From NCBI RefSeq assembly GCF_013359905.1, contig NZ_JABMCC010000118.1, positions 434,001-498,000 on the forward strand: a DNA stretch of 64,000 bases. The letters are read 5' to 3'. Below, piece after piece: positions 26,428 through 35,643 of this stretch. Below the pieces are notes generated by a model, which saw nothing but the letters and a program-made list of their open reading frames with translations, was not told where the DNA came from and did not search any database. Within the stretch, counting starts at the first letter, position 1; every line of letters begins with the position of its first letter. The translations under genes and the position numbers were made by a program. The stretch is from Paenibacillus taichungensis. GTDB taxonomy: Bacteria; Bacillota; Bacilli; Paenibacillales; Paenibacillaceae.

Positions 26428-26573
26428 TTACACTGGACACTCCGCTGCCAGAACAACCTTCCGAGCGCTGTTATCCCCAGATTTTTATGATTCACTTTTT
26501 CAAAGTGAAAATCCGGGGATAAAGGCGCACACTTCGTTTCTTCAGGTTTCTTCTGACCTCTCCGTTATCGTGT
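26428..26573. repeat. Palindromic intergenic repeat element, copy A
   Basis: A 146-bp imperfect palindrome between dgkA and cdd. It opens with TTACACTGGACACTCCG, has a centre ATCCCCAGATTTT (from 26473) pairing with AAAATCCGGGGAT (to 26520), and closes with CTCTCCGTTATCGTGT. Two further copies are at 52165 and 58759 in the same orientation. No coding potential is seen. It may be a MITE-like or REP-like element or a structured RNA. Confidence 0.75.
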
Positions 26574-26623
26574 TTGCATCAAGTAACTATACAATTGTGT
26601 GTAATTTAAAAACAAAAACAAAA

Positions 26624-26995
26624 TCAGAGCAAACCTAGCCAGCTCATCACCGGCTTAATGAAAACGACACACCCGATGATGACGGCGAACACCGCAGCCA
26701 GCAAAACTGCACCGGCCGCGGTGTCCTTCGCCGCTTTTGCCAGCGGATGTATATGCGGATGCGCCAGATCTACAGCAGCTTCCACTGCTGTATTCATCAG
26801 CTCCGTCACAAGCACCAGAAAAACGGCTGTCAGTACAAACATCCAGTCCGTTCTGGAAATCCCGAAAAAAAAGCCGGCTGCACACATCAAAATGGCGACT
26901 CCTGTATGAACTCTTACATTCCGCTGAGTCCGCAGCCCGTATACGATTCCTTCCGCAGCATTGCGGAATACCATCCCCCAGGAGCGCCTTTTCAT
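26624..26995 (-). CDS. dgkA: Diacylglycerol/undecaprenol kinase family protein
   Basis: A 123-residue integral membrane kinase of the DgkA family; in Firmicutes such proteins phosphorylate undecaprenol to feed the cell-wall lipid carrier pool. Three membrane segments are visible (about 30-48, 53-72 and 95-115), with the conserved motif ELMNTAVEAAVDL (about 64-76) and KAAKDTAAGAVLL (about 86-98) that form the active site. The start overlaps the ybeY stop in a TAATG arrangement, so translation is coupled. Confidence 0.93.
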   Translation of the reverse strand: MKRRSWGMVFRNAAEGIVYGLRTQRNVRVHTGVAILMCAAGFFFGISRTDWMFVLTAVFLVLVTELMNTAVEAAVDLAHPHIHPLAKAAKDTAAGAVLLAAVFAVIIGCVVFIKPVMSWLGLL

Positions 26996-27492
26996 TATCG
27001 TGTCAACCCGGCTTGGGCAAGTACCGCTTCCTGTTTGCCCATCATTTCGGCTTCGCTGGCTTCATCCTGATGATCATATCCAAGCAGGTGCAAGAAGCCA
27101 TGAACAAACAGGAACCCGAGCTCACGTTCAAATGAATGGCCATATTCTTCACTCTGTAGAATGGTCCGTGGAACAGAAATAATAATATCCCCCAGAACAT
27201 CCGGCATTTCTTCCATTTCTTCATCCTCGTCCAGTTCGTAGATAATATCCAGTTCCTCATCCACAGTCTCATTCATTGCAAAAGACAATACATCTGTTGG
27301 ACGATCTATGCCGCGATAATCACGGTTCAGCTCATGAATCTGCTCATCATCTACGAAAGTCAGGGCCACTTCCCCGTCTGCAACACCCTCTGCTTCCCCT
27401 GCCAGGTTCAGCAGCTGCTCCAGCATTGCGATCATCGGTTCGGTGATTTCTTTATCCTGTTGTTCATTATTCCATGCTAGGTTAAGACTCAT
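26995..27492 (-). CDS. ybeY: Endoribonuclease YbeY
   Basis: YbeY is a metal-dependent RNase needed for 16S rRNA 3' maturation and ribosome quality control. The 165-residue protein has the H-x3-H-x5-H zinc motif HGFLHLLGYDH (about 125-135) and the conserved DRPTDVLSFAM. A run of acidic residues (DEDEEMEEMPD, about 88-98) makes the loop after the strand longer than usual. The frame opens at 27516, but the ATG at 27492 has GGAG 9 nt upstream and the earlier one has no Shine-Dalgarno, so 27492 is used. It follows pgpH and is coupled to dgkA. Confidence 0.93.
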   Translation of the reverse strand: MSLNLAWNNEQQDKEITEPMIAMLEQLLNLAGEAEGVADGEVALTFVDDEQIHELNRDYRGIDRPTDVLSFAMNETVDEELDIIYELDEDEEMEEMPDVLGDIIISVPRTILQSEEYGHSFERELGFLFVHGFLHLLGYDHQDEASEAEMMGKQEAVLAQAGLTR

Positions 27493-27526
27493 TCTTTCAT
27501 ACTCCTGTCTTGTCATAATTAGCGAA

Positions 27527-29776
27527 TCAACCCGCTTCAGGCGAAGTTGGCTTCGGTTTCTTCATTTCTTCCGGATATTCAATCCTGGAGTGGAATATAC
27601 CCATGACGGTTTCCTTAAGAGTCTTGGCGACAATATCCAGCTCCCGCATTGTCAGATCACAGTCGTTAAACTGATGATCGTCCAGTCGACCTTTAATAAT
27701 CTTTTCGATCATGGACTCCACTTGTTCCACAGTAGGCTTCCGCAAGGAACGGACCGCAGCTTCCACACTGTCAGCAATGCCAACAATCGCCGACTCTTTG
27801 GACTGAGCCTTGGGACCTGGATAACGGAAATCATCTTCCGTGAAATCTGGTTCCACTCCTGCTTCCTCAGCCTGACGCAGTGCTTTGTGATAGAAGTAAT
27901 GCAGGAAGGTTGTTCCATGATGCTGCTCAGCAATGTCCCGAATAGGCCTCGGCAGCTTGTAGTCCTTCTGCATTTCCACACCATCGCGTGCGTGAGCAAC
28001 GATAATGGACTTGCTCAGCTTTGGATCAATCGAATCATGCGGATTTTCCATATTGTTTTGATTTTCAATAAAATAAATCGGTCGCTTGGTCTTGCCAATA
28101 TCATGATAATACGAGCCCACCCGACATAACAACCCATTGGCACCGATTGCTTCCGCGGCGGCTTCTGACAGGTTTCCTACCATCACACTATGGTGATATG
28201 TGCCCGGTGTCTCTGTTAGCAATTTGCGCAATAGCGGGTGATTGGGATTAGACAGTTCTACCAGTTTCAGCGCAGACAAAATGCCAAATGAGGTTTCGAA
28301 AAACGGCATCAGCCCAATAACCAGTATGGCGGTCAGTACGCCTCCGGCAAATGCAAATCCAATGCCATAGAGCGTTGTCGTACGGTTCCAGTCACTTGAG
28401 TCAATCAGAGCCAACGTGAAAACTGCGATCGATCCGAACAGACAAACCATAATGGCGCCTTTCAGGATCGTAGACCGCTGACTTGCCCGATGGGTGGCGA
28501 AGATCGCAACAAACGATACCAACACCGCGAAGAATCCAAGTTCAAAGTCAAAAATTTGACCCTGATGTGTATTCAAAATAATGCTCGACAGCATGCCGAT
28601 AATAATCGAGCAGACAAAGGCAAGCGATGTATCCAGCAGCAATGCTATTAACATGGCTCCTACGGCAACAGGGGCAAGAAAGCCTACGTATGAATTCTCA
28701 CTGGTCTGGAGTATCGCAGTAACATGCATAACCACAATCGTAATAATAAATATGAGAACAAGCATCAGCAGCTGAGCATTGTTATATTTGAAATGCGTTC
28801 CGCTGAATTGCTGAATATACATGAGAATCGCTGCCGACAACAGACAGGACAGCATAAGCAGTCCAAGCTGAGGCCAATAGTTTACTTCGTTTTTCAGCAA
28901 ATCGTTCTCGCCCAGAAGGGTGTACATCTCCGGGGTAATCATCTCACCCTTGGCAACAAGTGTATCTCCTTGCTTGATAAAGACCGTTTGAGTGTTCTCA
29001 CGAGCCTGTACTTTAGCTTCTTTTGTACCCTCTTCATCGTAGAAGCGGTTCGACGTGACCACAAGACGAGCAAGCTCCTGCACAACCTCACGCTGCGTAC
29101 GCTTGCTTAGGGAGCTCACACTCACCATCTCGGCCACTTTGGCACGAGCTGTTGTAGCCTCACTAATCTGGTCGGTCATTAATCTGGAGACAATATCCCG
29201 AGCAACGGCCTTCATCTCCTGAATATCTTCCGAAGTCAAACGTGAAATTTTGATATAAGTCTCTTCCGGAATTCGGTAGCTTTGCTCCTGTACCACATTT
29301 CTGATCTCTTCCAAAAGAGTTTCGGAGTATGTACCCGCTTTCCGGTTGTTGTTGATAAAATTGGAAACAAAGTCTTTCTGACGCTGCGGTATTTCATCAC
29401 GATAGATGTCAATCTTGTCCTGACTGGAAATCTGATCATCCTGATTCAGTCGATCAATACGATCAAGCAGAGTCGTCATCAGATTTTCGTTCCGCATTTG
29501 CACGATCTGAAACATCGGCTGTACACGTTCAGCGGCTTCTTCTTGCGCTTTCAGCGTGGCCTTGGTATTCGGGATCTGCATGGGCGCAGCAATATTCACT
29601 TCACTTCGTGTGCCTTCCTGAATATCATACCGCTCTGGGAGCAGCTTGGAAGCAAGACTCACGTAGAAGAGGATCACCAGAAACAAAAACAGAAGATAGC
29701 GTGCCCACACGCTATACTTCCATCCTGTAGCTCTATTTTGAAAAGATTTGCCTTTTGACAGTTCCTTCGAGGTCAT
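27527..29776 (-). CDS. pgpH: Cyclic-di-AMP phosphodiesterase PgpH (7TM-HD protein)
   Basis: A 749-residue membrane protein of the 7TMR-HD family (B. subtilis YqfF/PgpH), which hydrolyses c-di-AMP. It has an N-terminal membrane segment (about 25-45), a long extracellular domain (about 60-285), seven membrane segments (about 300-500) and a cytoplasmic HD domain (about 530-710). The HD domain holds HHSVMVGNLSEAAAE, the GSYYHDIGKTKRP HD site and the HARDGVEM and EQHHGTTFLHYFYHKA metal ligands. It sits downstream of phoH and upstream of ybeY, as in B. subtilis. Confidence 0.95.
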   Translation of the reverse strand: MTSKELSKGKSFQNRATGWKYSVWARYLLFLFLVILFYVSLASKLLPERYDIQEGTRSEVNIAAPMQIPNTKATLKAQEEAAERVQPMFQIVQMRNENLMTTLLDRIDRLNQDDQISSQDKIDIYRDEIPQRQKDFVSNFINNNRKAGTYSETLLEEIRNVVQEQSYRIPEETYIKISRLTSEDIQEMKAVARDIVSRLMTDQISEATTARAKVAEMVSVSSLSKRTQREVVQELARLVVTSNRFYDEEGTKEAKVQARENTQTVFIKQGDTLVAKGEMITPEMYTLLGENDLLKNEVNYWPQLGLLMLSCLLSAAILMYIQQFSGTHFKYNNAQLLMLVLIFIITIVVMHVTAILQTSENSYVGFLAPVAVGAMLIALLLDTSLAFVCSIIIGMLSSIILNTHQGQIFDFELGFFAVLVSFVAIFATHRASQRSTILKGAIMVCLFGSIAVFTLALIDSSDWNRTTTLYGIGFAFAGGVLTAILVIGLMPFFETSFGILSALKLVELSNPNHPLLRKLLTETPGTYHHSVMVGNLSEAAAEAIGANGLLCRVGSYYHDIGKTKRPIYFIENQNNMENPHDSIDPKLSKSIIVAHARDGVEMQKDYKLPRPIRDIAEQHHGTTFLHYFYHKALRQAEEAGVEPDFTEDDFRYPGPKAQSKESAIVGIADSVEAAVRSLRKPTVEQVESMIEKIIKGRLDDHQFNDCDLTMRELDIVAKTLKETVMGIFHSRIEYPEEMKKPKPTSPEAG

Positions 29777-29791
29777 CGAGACAATCCCTTT

Positions 29792-30763
29792 CTATTCTTG
29801 ATTTTCTGCGGCGTGGTTATAAGCGACGATGATTTTCTGGACGAGGGAGTGCCGTACAACGTCTTGCTCGGCAAAGTAGACAAATCCAATCTCTTCCACT
29901 TGGCCCAGTATTGCATTTGCTTCCACAAGCCCTGACTTTTTGCCGCGCGGTAAATCAATTTGTGTCACGTCACCGGTAATGACCATTTTGGAACCAAAAC
30001 CGAGACGAGTTAGGAACATTTTCATCTGCTCCGGTGTCGTATTCTGGGCTTCATCCAGGATAATAAACGAGTCGTCCAGTGTACGTCCCCGCATATAGGC
30101 TAGAGGCGCAATTTCGATTAAACCTCGCTCCAGTGCCTTCGCAGTCTGCTCTTGTCCCATAACATCGTACAATGCGTCATACAGTGGCCGTAAATAAGGA
30201 TCCACTTTTTCCTGAAGATCGCCCGGCAAGAAACCAAGACTCTCTCCCGCTTCAACAGCAGGTCTCGTGAGCACGATCCGCTTGACGCTTCCTTCCTTAA
30301 GTGCTGCCACAGCCAGCACAACAGCAAGATACGTTTTACCTGTACCGGCAGGACCGATACCAAATACAACATCACGTTTTTTAATTGTAGTTACATAGTG
30401 TTTCTGTCCAATCGTTTTAACCCGGATCGGCTTACCGCGGTACGTCGTTGTAATCTCGCCTTTGAACAGATCCAGAAGCTGGTCTGCACGAAGTTCCTTT
30501 GCCAGCTCAATGGCATACTTAACGTCCCTTTCGGTTAACACGTATCCGTTACGTACCAATTGCAACAACACATCAAATAATTGTTCAAGCGATTCCACAT
30601 TCTGAATGTTGCCATGGATCACAATCTCCGCTTCACGGGATGCGATCTGTGCGGGAATCTCGGATTCAATCAGTTTCAGAAAAATATCTTGGGGTCCAAA
30701 AAGAGATTGACCCTCTCCCGCACTTTGGAGGGAGATTCGTATGCTGCGTGTTTGCTCTGACAA
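29792..30763 (-). CDS. PhoH-like ATPase
   Basis: A 323-residue PhoH-family protein, probably an RNA-linked ATPase or helicase. The Walker A motif is GIGPAGTGKTYLAV (about 130-143) and the Walker B region is FIILDEAQNTTPEQMKMFLTRLG (about 224-246). The N-terminal 115 residues carry the KH/YlxR-like extension of this subfamily. The start is a TTG at 30763, 6 bp after the yqfD stop, with GGAG/GAGG upstream; no ATG fits. The gene is in the yqfC-yqfD-phoH-pgpH-ybeY order shared with B. subtilis. The physiological role is not settled. Confidence 0.92.
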   Translation of the reverse strand: MSEQTRSIRISLQSAGEGQSLFGPQDIFLKLIESEIPAQIASREAEIVIHGNIQNVESLEQLFDVLLQLVRNGYVLTERDVKYAIELAKELRADQLLDLFKGEITTTYRGKPIRVKTIGQKHYVTTIKKRDVVFGIGPAGTGKTYLAVVLAVAALKEGSVKRIVLTRPAVEAGESLGFLPGDLQEKVDPYLRPLYDALYDVMGQEQTAKALERGLIEIAPLAYMRGRTLDDSFIILDEAQNTTPEQMKMFLTRLGFGSKMVITGDVTQIDLPRGKKSGLVEANAILGQVEEIGFVYFAEQDVVRHSLVQKIIVAYNHAAENQE

Positions 30764-30769
30764 ATAGCC

Positions 30770-31963
30770 TCATTCTCCTTGACTATGGACTAACGGAAGT
30801 TCTTCCGCAATGCTTTCTTCCACTTCAAATAATACTTTCATATAAACTTTACCATTCTCTTTCTTCTCATGCAAAATTTTTTCGCTTAAAATTTTCGTTC
30901 CTTTGCCGTTTTTGGCGATAATATCGTTTCTTGCTCCTTCCAATCCTTTCGTTCTAGCCCATTCAATCGTATGCTGCTCCTCTTGTTCCCGAGTTTCCAA
31001 ATCTTTCTCCGTCAGCCATCCCATGGGAAGTGTGAACGATCTCCAGGTCAGCGGTTTATGATCACTTTCGGTATCAAATGTGGTAAACGGCGTATTCCCG
31101 TATCCCCAGAGTTGTATCGCCCATTTCCCCAGCACAATGTAAAAACGTTCCTTGCTATCTCCAGTCATCGTATTATGTTTCTGCACAAGGGGGACTTCGA
31201 CCTGATATTCTCGCCACACCAGTCCGCGTACTTCCCCTTTGGCTACAATGTTCTTTGTATTCTCTTCATCTCCCAAAATACCGGATATTAGTACCTGCCC
31301 CTTCTTGACACGCATGTCCTTCTGCACGACAGGGCGCCCCTGCTCCGCGTAAATTTGAGTGATTACAGCATCTGTTTTACTGACCAGATGTCTCGGGTTC
31401 AGCAGCGGTTCACGCTTGGGCTGTGCTGACTCCACCACTTGGATGGTGATGGTTGTCCCTTCTTTGCTTACCCCAATCCAGGTTACATCTGGCAGAGCCA
31501 GCGCGAGCTGTCTGGAGAGCTTGTCCTGGCTTTGCAGCCGAAATCCCCACTGAAAGGGATAGATGCCTTCTTTCTTCGCTGCTGCGAGCACTTCATCCGT
31601 GGGAATCGTCACATTACCTTTGACTTCTACATTCCAAACCATTGATGACAATGCAAACAGAGCTGCTACAAAAAACAGCATGCCACCCAGAAAGAACTTT
31701 CTTCTTAACAAACGGGCTGCAAAAAAAGGAAATCCACTGCGGTGTGTCACCTTTACACGGCAGCCTGTCCGTTTCAGCAAAGGACGCAGCTTGAAAAAAT
31801 GCGGCAGCAGAATATTCATTTCTGCCTTGCGTCCGTCGTGGGCACGCAGGTCCCATACTTCCAGTCCCTGCTCTGCCACCGTATTGATTAATGCTTCAAT
31901 ATCCCCCCCAGTGACCGTGATTCGGACTGCTCCGCGCAGTTTGTAAAGACTGGGCTGCTTCAT
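30770..31963 (-). CDS. yqfD: Sporulation protein YqfD
   Basis: A 397-residue protein of the YqfD family, needed for efficient sporulation and expressed in the mother cell (established for B. subtilis). One membrane segment lies at about residues 90-110 (FFLGGMLFFVAALFALSSMVW). The part before it is a soluble N-terminal domain and the part after it is a large domain of about 290 residues with a POTRA-like segment followed by beta-rich sequence. The start overlaps the yqfC stop in ATGA, so the two are coupled. The molecular activity is unknown. Confidence 0.92.
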   Translation of the reverse strand: MKQPSLYKLRGAVRITVTGGDIEALINTVAEQGLEVWDLRAHDGRKAEMNILLPHFFKLRPLLKRTGCRVKVTHRSGFPFFAARLLRRKFFLGGMLFFVAALFALSSMVWNVEVKGNVTIPTDEVLAAAKKEGIYPFQWGFRLQSQDKLSRQLALALPDVTWIGVSKEGTTITIQVVESAQPKREPLLNPRHLVSKTDAVITQIYAEQGRPVVQKDMRVKKGQVLISGILGDEENTKNIVAKGEVRGLVWREYQVEVPLVQKHNTMTGDSKERFYIVLGKWAIQLWGYGNTPFTTFDTESDHKPLTWRSFTLPMGWLTEKDLETREQEEQHTIEWARTKGLEGARNDIIAKNGKGTKILSEKILHEKKENGKVYMKVLFEVEESIAEELPLVHSQGE

Positions 31964-32253
31964 CCGTTCCCCTCCGCTCCATTCATATGAATATCCAGAA
32001 TTGTTCCTTCAACAGCCACTTCATCCGGCAAAATATTGCGAATCATCAGTTCAGTTCCTTTGATCTCCAGCTGACCCTGTGAGAGAGCCAGAACGATGCG
32101 ATCCGGTGTAAAATGAATGACACCACGATGATTCTCTATATACAATTGCTTTGTGCCGATCAGGGTTAACCGTGGCATATCGTAAAGCACGTCCTGCGGC
32201 AGGTCCAGAACTTCACTGGTCCATCTGCGCAGCTTGCGGCTGATCCGGGTCAT
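31960..32253 (-). CDS. yqfC: Sporulation protein YqfC
   Basis: A 97-residue member of the YqfC family with the typical RRWTSEVLDLPQDVLYDMPRLTLIGTKQLYIENHRGV segment (about 9-45) and a beta-rich C-terminal half. The start has GGGGGAAG upstream and the stop overlaps yqfD by 4 bp. In B. subtilis yqfCD is under sigma-E control; I did not find a clear sigma-E promoter in the 170 bp upstream. Confidence 0.9.
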   Translation of the reverse strand: MTRISRKLRRWTSEVLDLPQDVLYDMPRLTLIGTKQLYIENHRGVIHFTPDRIVLALSQGQLEIKGTELMIRNILPDEVAVEGTILDIHMNGAEGNG

Positions 32254-32356
32254 TCGAAGGTCTTCCCCCTTCCTCTACAGTTCAACTTATGCTCAGATTC
32301 TTGGAATTATGAAAACTACGGACCGTGTTAGATGTGAAAATAAAAAGAGGCCGAAA

Positions 32357-32402
32357 CAAAAAAAAGCCGTCGTCTGGGATTATGCTCACCAGAGACGGCT
32401 TT
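32357..32402 (-). terminator. Intrinsic terminator before yqfC
   Basis: AAAGCCGTC (32363-32371) pairs with GACGGCTTT (32394-32402), with inner TCTGG/CCAGA pairing, and eight T follow on the minus strand. It ends the nfeD-floA-32425 unit and separates it from the sporulation genes. Confidence 0.88.
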
Positions 32403-32424
32403 CACTTATTAAAACAATATAAAG

Positions 32425-33042
32425 TTATAGTTTTCCTCGTGTTCCAAAGGGCTGTTTAGAGCGCGGAGAACCGAGAACTTCTGCCCACAATACACCAGTA
32501 CGAATATCTTCCCGGCGAAGCTGAGGCGATCCAGACTCGCTGGATGAAACTTCATCCCAACTGGAGTCAGACACAACTGGTGTATTTGCAGTAGAAATAC
32601 GATCTAGTCGCTCCCGAATTTCACGTTGTCGTTGCTCCATCACTTTCATTTGTTCTTCGAGGGAGTTTTCCATTCCACCCAGAGAACCCTGTCCTCCAAA
32701 GTCGTCATTCACAGGACGGGCAGATATCGTTGCTGGCTGCGAGTAGGTTTGATCATATCGATCATCATACTGATCGTCATCATACCGCTCATCGTACCGT
32801 TCGTCATATTGCTCATCATAGCGTGGATCTGAAGGACCCGATGACTGCTGCGGTGCGGTATTGCCCCGCGAGCGATCATTCCGGTCTGAATCACCACTTC
32901 CTCCAAACGTAGGCATCCCGTTATTTGGACGCTTTTTGTTCGGATCAGCCGACTTGGCTGCTTTTCCAAGGAAGGAAAAGAGCGCAAATGCGATGACCGC
33001 TACAATATACAGATTGTTAAAAATCCATTCAAATAGGCCCAT
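32425..33042 (-). CDS. Membrane-anchored protein with charged repeats, unknown function
   Basis: A 205-residue protein with one N-terminal membrane segment (about 8-25, NNLYIVAVIAFALFSFLG) and a cytoplasmic low-complexity region. Around residues 75-100 there is a repeat of Tyr-Asp-Glu-Arg units, then a helical Glu/Arg-rich stretch (LEEQMKVMEQRQREIRERLDR, about 130-150) that may be a coiled coil. The last 25 residues (RREDIRTGVLWAEVLGSPR) resemble a conserved motif. The start at 33042 has GGTGAG upstream. It directly follows floA by 14 bp and occupies the place of yqfB in B. subtilis, so it may act with the FloA/NfeD membrane system (inference). Confidence 0.7.
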   Translation of the reverse strand: MGLFEWIFNNLYIVAVIAFALFSFLGKAAKSADPNKKRPNNGMPTFGGSGDSDRNDRSRGNTAPQQSSGPSDPRYDEQYDERYDERYDDDQYDDRYDQTYSQPATISARPVNDDFGGQGSLGGMENSLEEQMKVMEQRQREIRERLDRISTANTPVVSDSSWDEVSSSESGSPQLRREDIRTGVLWAEVLGSPRSKQPFGTRGKL

Positions 33043-33055
33043 ATGCACTCACCGC

Positions 33056-34066
33056 CTATCTTCCGTTTTTGGAATCACCCTGATCGTTGGAATTCGAACC
33101 TTCACCAGGTTTTCCCAATGTATTACGCATTTGAGTATCCGCTTCAATGTTCTTCAGGTTCATGTAATCCATAACACCGATCTTACCACTACGCAGTGCT
33201 TCGGACATTGCCAAAGGTACTTGGGATTCAGACTCAACCACACGCGCTCTCATTTCCACTACGCGCGCTTTCATCTCTTGCTCTTGAGCAACGGCCATAG
33301 CGCGACGTTCTTCCGCTTTTGCCTGTGCAATACGTTTATCGGCCTCTGCCTGCTCCGTTTGCAGGAATGCACCAATGTTTTTACCTACATCCACGTCCGC
33401 GATATCAATAGACAGGATTTCAAAAGCGGTACCTGCATCCAGACCTTTCGACAATACGGTACGGGAGATCAGATCCGGATTTTCCAGGACGTCTTTATGG
33501 GAATTCGAGGAACCGTTTGTACTTACGATACCTTCGCCGACACGGGCAATAATCGTCTCTTCACCCGCACCACCGACGAGGCGGTCAATATTGGCACGAA
33601 CCGTAACCCGCGCTCTTACCTTAACTTCAATACCATCTTTGGCTACCGCAGAAACAATCGGCGTTTCAATAACACGTGGGTTTACACTCATCTGTACGGC
33701 TTGCAATACGTCACGACCTGCAAGGTCGATCGCAGCAGCACGTTCAAATTCGAGTGGAATGTTCGCACGTTGTGCAGCAATCAGGGCGTTGACAACTCGG
33801 TCTACGTTACCACCGGCTAGGAAGTGACTCTCCAGTTGATTCATTGTCAATTGAAGTCCAGCTTTGGTTGCTTTAATCAGTGGATTTACGATCCGGCTAG
33901 GTGTTACACGTCTTAGTCTCATCGCTACCAGCGTGATAATTCCCACGCGTACGCCCGATGCAAGGGCTGAAATCCAGAGCATAACCGGGAAAAAGCTGAA
34001 GAATACGCTCAATACGATAATCGCAACTACCGCAATGAGCAAAACCGTAATCAAGGTTGGTTCCAT
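33056..34066 (-). CDS. floA: Flotillin-like protein FloA
   Basis: FloA (YqfA) is a bacterial flotillin that forms membrane microdomains affecting signalling, secretion and wall synthesis. The 336-residue protein has an N-terminal hairpin-like membrane segment (about 6-48) and a SPFH-like domain followed by a long Ala/Glu coiled coil (QAEADKRIAQAKAEERRAMA, about 235-255). The frame reaches 34219, but the ATG at 34066 has GGAGG 9 nt upstream and gives the family-typical start. It is downstream of nfeD by 162 bp and presumably cotranscribed from the sigma-W-type promoter at 35644. Confidence 0.95.
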   Translation of the reverse strand: MEPTLITVLLIAVVAIIVLSVFFSFFPVMLWISALASGVRVGIITLVAMRLRRVTPSRIVNPLIKATKAGLQLTMNQLESHFLAGGNVDRVVNALIAAQRANIPLEFERAAAIDLAGRDVLQAVQMSVNPRVIETPIVSAVAKDGIEVKVRARVTVRANIDRLVGGAGEETIIARVGEGIVSTNGSSNSHKDVLENPDLISRTVLSKGLDAGTAFEILSIDIADVDVGKNIGAFLQTEQAEADKRIAQAKAEERRAMAVAQEQEMKARVVEMRARVVESESQVPLAMSEALRSGKIGVMDYMNLKNIEADTQMRNTLGKPGEGSNSNDQGDSKNGR

Positions 34067-34228
34067 AGTCGAAATTCCTCCATTTGCATTTTGATTTTTG
34101 TAAAAAACATGATAAAAACGTTGTGGAACTTTGCTGCTGTGCATTGATTCACACCACTCCACTAGCAGCCTCCGTAGAATGGTTATGTACATTGCCGAAG
34201 CTATAATCAACTCCGGCAACAGAGCGGG

Positions 34229-35590
34229 TTACACCGGTAACGCTTGTTGAACCACAATCCGGGTACCTTCCGCTTTGATCACAATAATTGGTGTATCAAT
34301 CGGAATGAAATCTCCATCCGACACCACATCGACGCGTTCTCCGTTAAATATCGCTGTTCCCGAAGGACGAAGTGGAGTCAGACTGATGCCCTGCAAACCG
34401 ATCAACTCTTTGCGTTCTGTTGCCGAAGAGTATCCTTGATCAGCAGAGAGCCTATCACTTAATATGAATCGATTCCATATGCCTCGATCCTTAAACAGAA
34501 TAACAACGATTGCAATGACTACCAGCGCGGCTCCAAAAGCAATACCTAACGATATAAATGCATCACTTGTATCATAGGCGGCTCGCACGACACCAGCGAC
34601 AAGCGCAATCGATCCCAAAATACCCAGAATACCGAAGCTTGGGATAAACATCTCCAGAATCATCATGATGAGTCCGACAGTGAATAACACCCATGTCTCC
34701 GCTCCAGCAAAACCGGCAATGTAGTTCCCTGAGAAATAAAGCACAAAGCACACGATACCAACAATACCAGGCACTCCGAACCCAGGTACAATCAACTCAA
34801 TGATCACACCGGCTATTCCGAGGAATAGCAATACCGTCATGACGACAGGATTAGTGAGAAATGTGGATATGTTCTCTGCGGCTGTTCTCTGAACGGTGAA
34901 CACATCATCTTGACTGTAACCAAGCCAGGCTGCAGCTTCTTCCGGCGTGTTGCTGATATGGTCCGCATAACCCACTTTCAGCGCTTCTTCAGCCGAGAGA
35001 GCAATAATTTCACCTTTTTCTTTGGTTTTATTAATCTCAGGCATTTCCACGACCATGTTAACATCCGTCATTCCGGCTGCAATTTTACCGTCACGGCCAC
35101 TTTTCTCAGCCGCGCCCTGCATCTTGCTCTTCCAGAATGCAACCAACTTCGGATCATCGACATGTTTACCTGTGCTGTCCACCATCGCTGCCGCACCAAT
35201 CATACTGCCTGGCGACATTACGATCTTATCTGCATTCAAAGCCAGAAAACTTCCGGCCGAAGCAGCATCTCCACGGACAAATGCAACGGTTTCAACTGGG
35301 CTTTCCTTAATTAATGTACCCAGTTCTTCTGCCGTGTCGACACGCCCTCCCGGCGTATTGATATCCAGAACGATCAGGCCAGCATTCATCTCTTCTGCTT
35401 CCTTGAACCCGCGTTCCATAAACTTGCCAAGTCCCTGCTCGATTGGTTTATCCACCGGAATAATATATACGGCGCCACTTTTCTCAGCTGCATGCGCTGA
35501 CGGTGATCCAATCCAGACAGGAAGCAGCAGCGTCAGTAGCATCATGAGCATCAATGGCCCCGTAAGCTTCTTCCGGCGCTTTCCCTTCAC
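34229..35590 (-). CDS. NfeD-family membrane serine protease (YqeZ type)
   Basis: A 453-residue NfeD-like ClpP-class protein, the partner of flotillin. It has a signal segment (about 12-34), a periplasm-facing serine protease domain with GLIVLDINTPGGRVDTAEEL and the Ser/Lys site region GDAASAGSFLALNADKIVMSPGSMIGA (about 95-125), four to five membrane segments (about 235-370) and a C-terminal OB-fold NfeD domain (about 375-453). The start is GTG at 35590, since the ATG at 35611 has no Shine-Dalgarno whereas AAAGGGGGG lies 8 nt before the GTG. A sigma-W-like promoter lies upstream, as for yqeZ-yqfA in B. subtilis. Confidence 0.9.
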   Translation of the reverse strand: MKGKRRKKLTGPLMLMMLLTLLLPVWIGSPSAHAAEKSGAVYIIPVDKPIEQGLGKFMERGFKEAEEMNAGLIVLDINTPGGRVDTAEELGTLIKESPVETVAFVRGDAASAGSFLALNADKIVMSPGSMIGAAAMVDSTGKHVDDPKLVAFWKSKMQGAAEKSGRDGKIAAGMTDVNMVVEMPEINKTKEKGEIIALSAEEALKVGYADHISNTPEEAAAWLGYSQDDVFTVQRTAAENISTFLTNPVVMTVLLFLGIAGVIIELIVPGFGVPGIVGIVCFVLYFSGNYIAGFAGAETWVLFTVGLIMMILEMFIPSFGILGILGSIALVAGVVRAAYDTSDAFISLGIAFGAALVVIAIVVILFKDRGIWNRFILSDRLSADQGYSSATERKELIGLQGISLTPLRPSGTAIFNGERVDVVSDGDFIPIDTPIIVIKAEGTRIVVQQALPV

Positions 35591-35643
35591 AAATAGTCCC
35601 CCCTTTTCCATTAATGTTATACTGTCCAGCTTATGGTATTTAT

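Noticed and set aside
34067..34219. N-terminal extension of floA up to 34219
   Set aside because: GGAGG precedes the ATG at 34066 and flotillins start at this point; the extension shows no conserved pattern.
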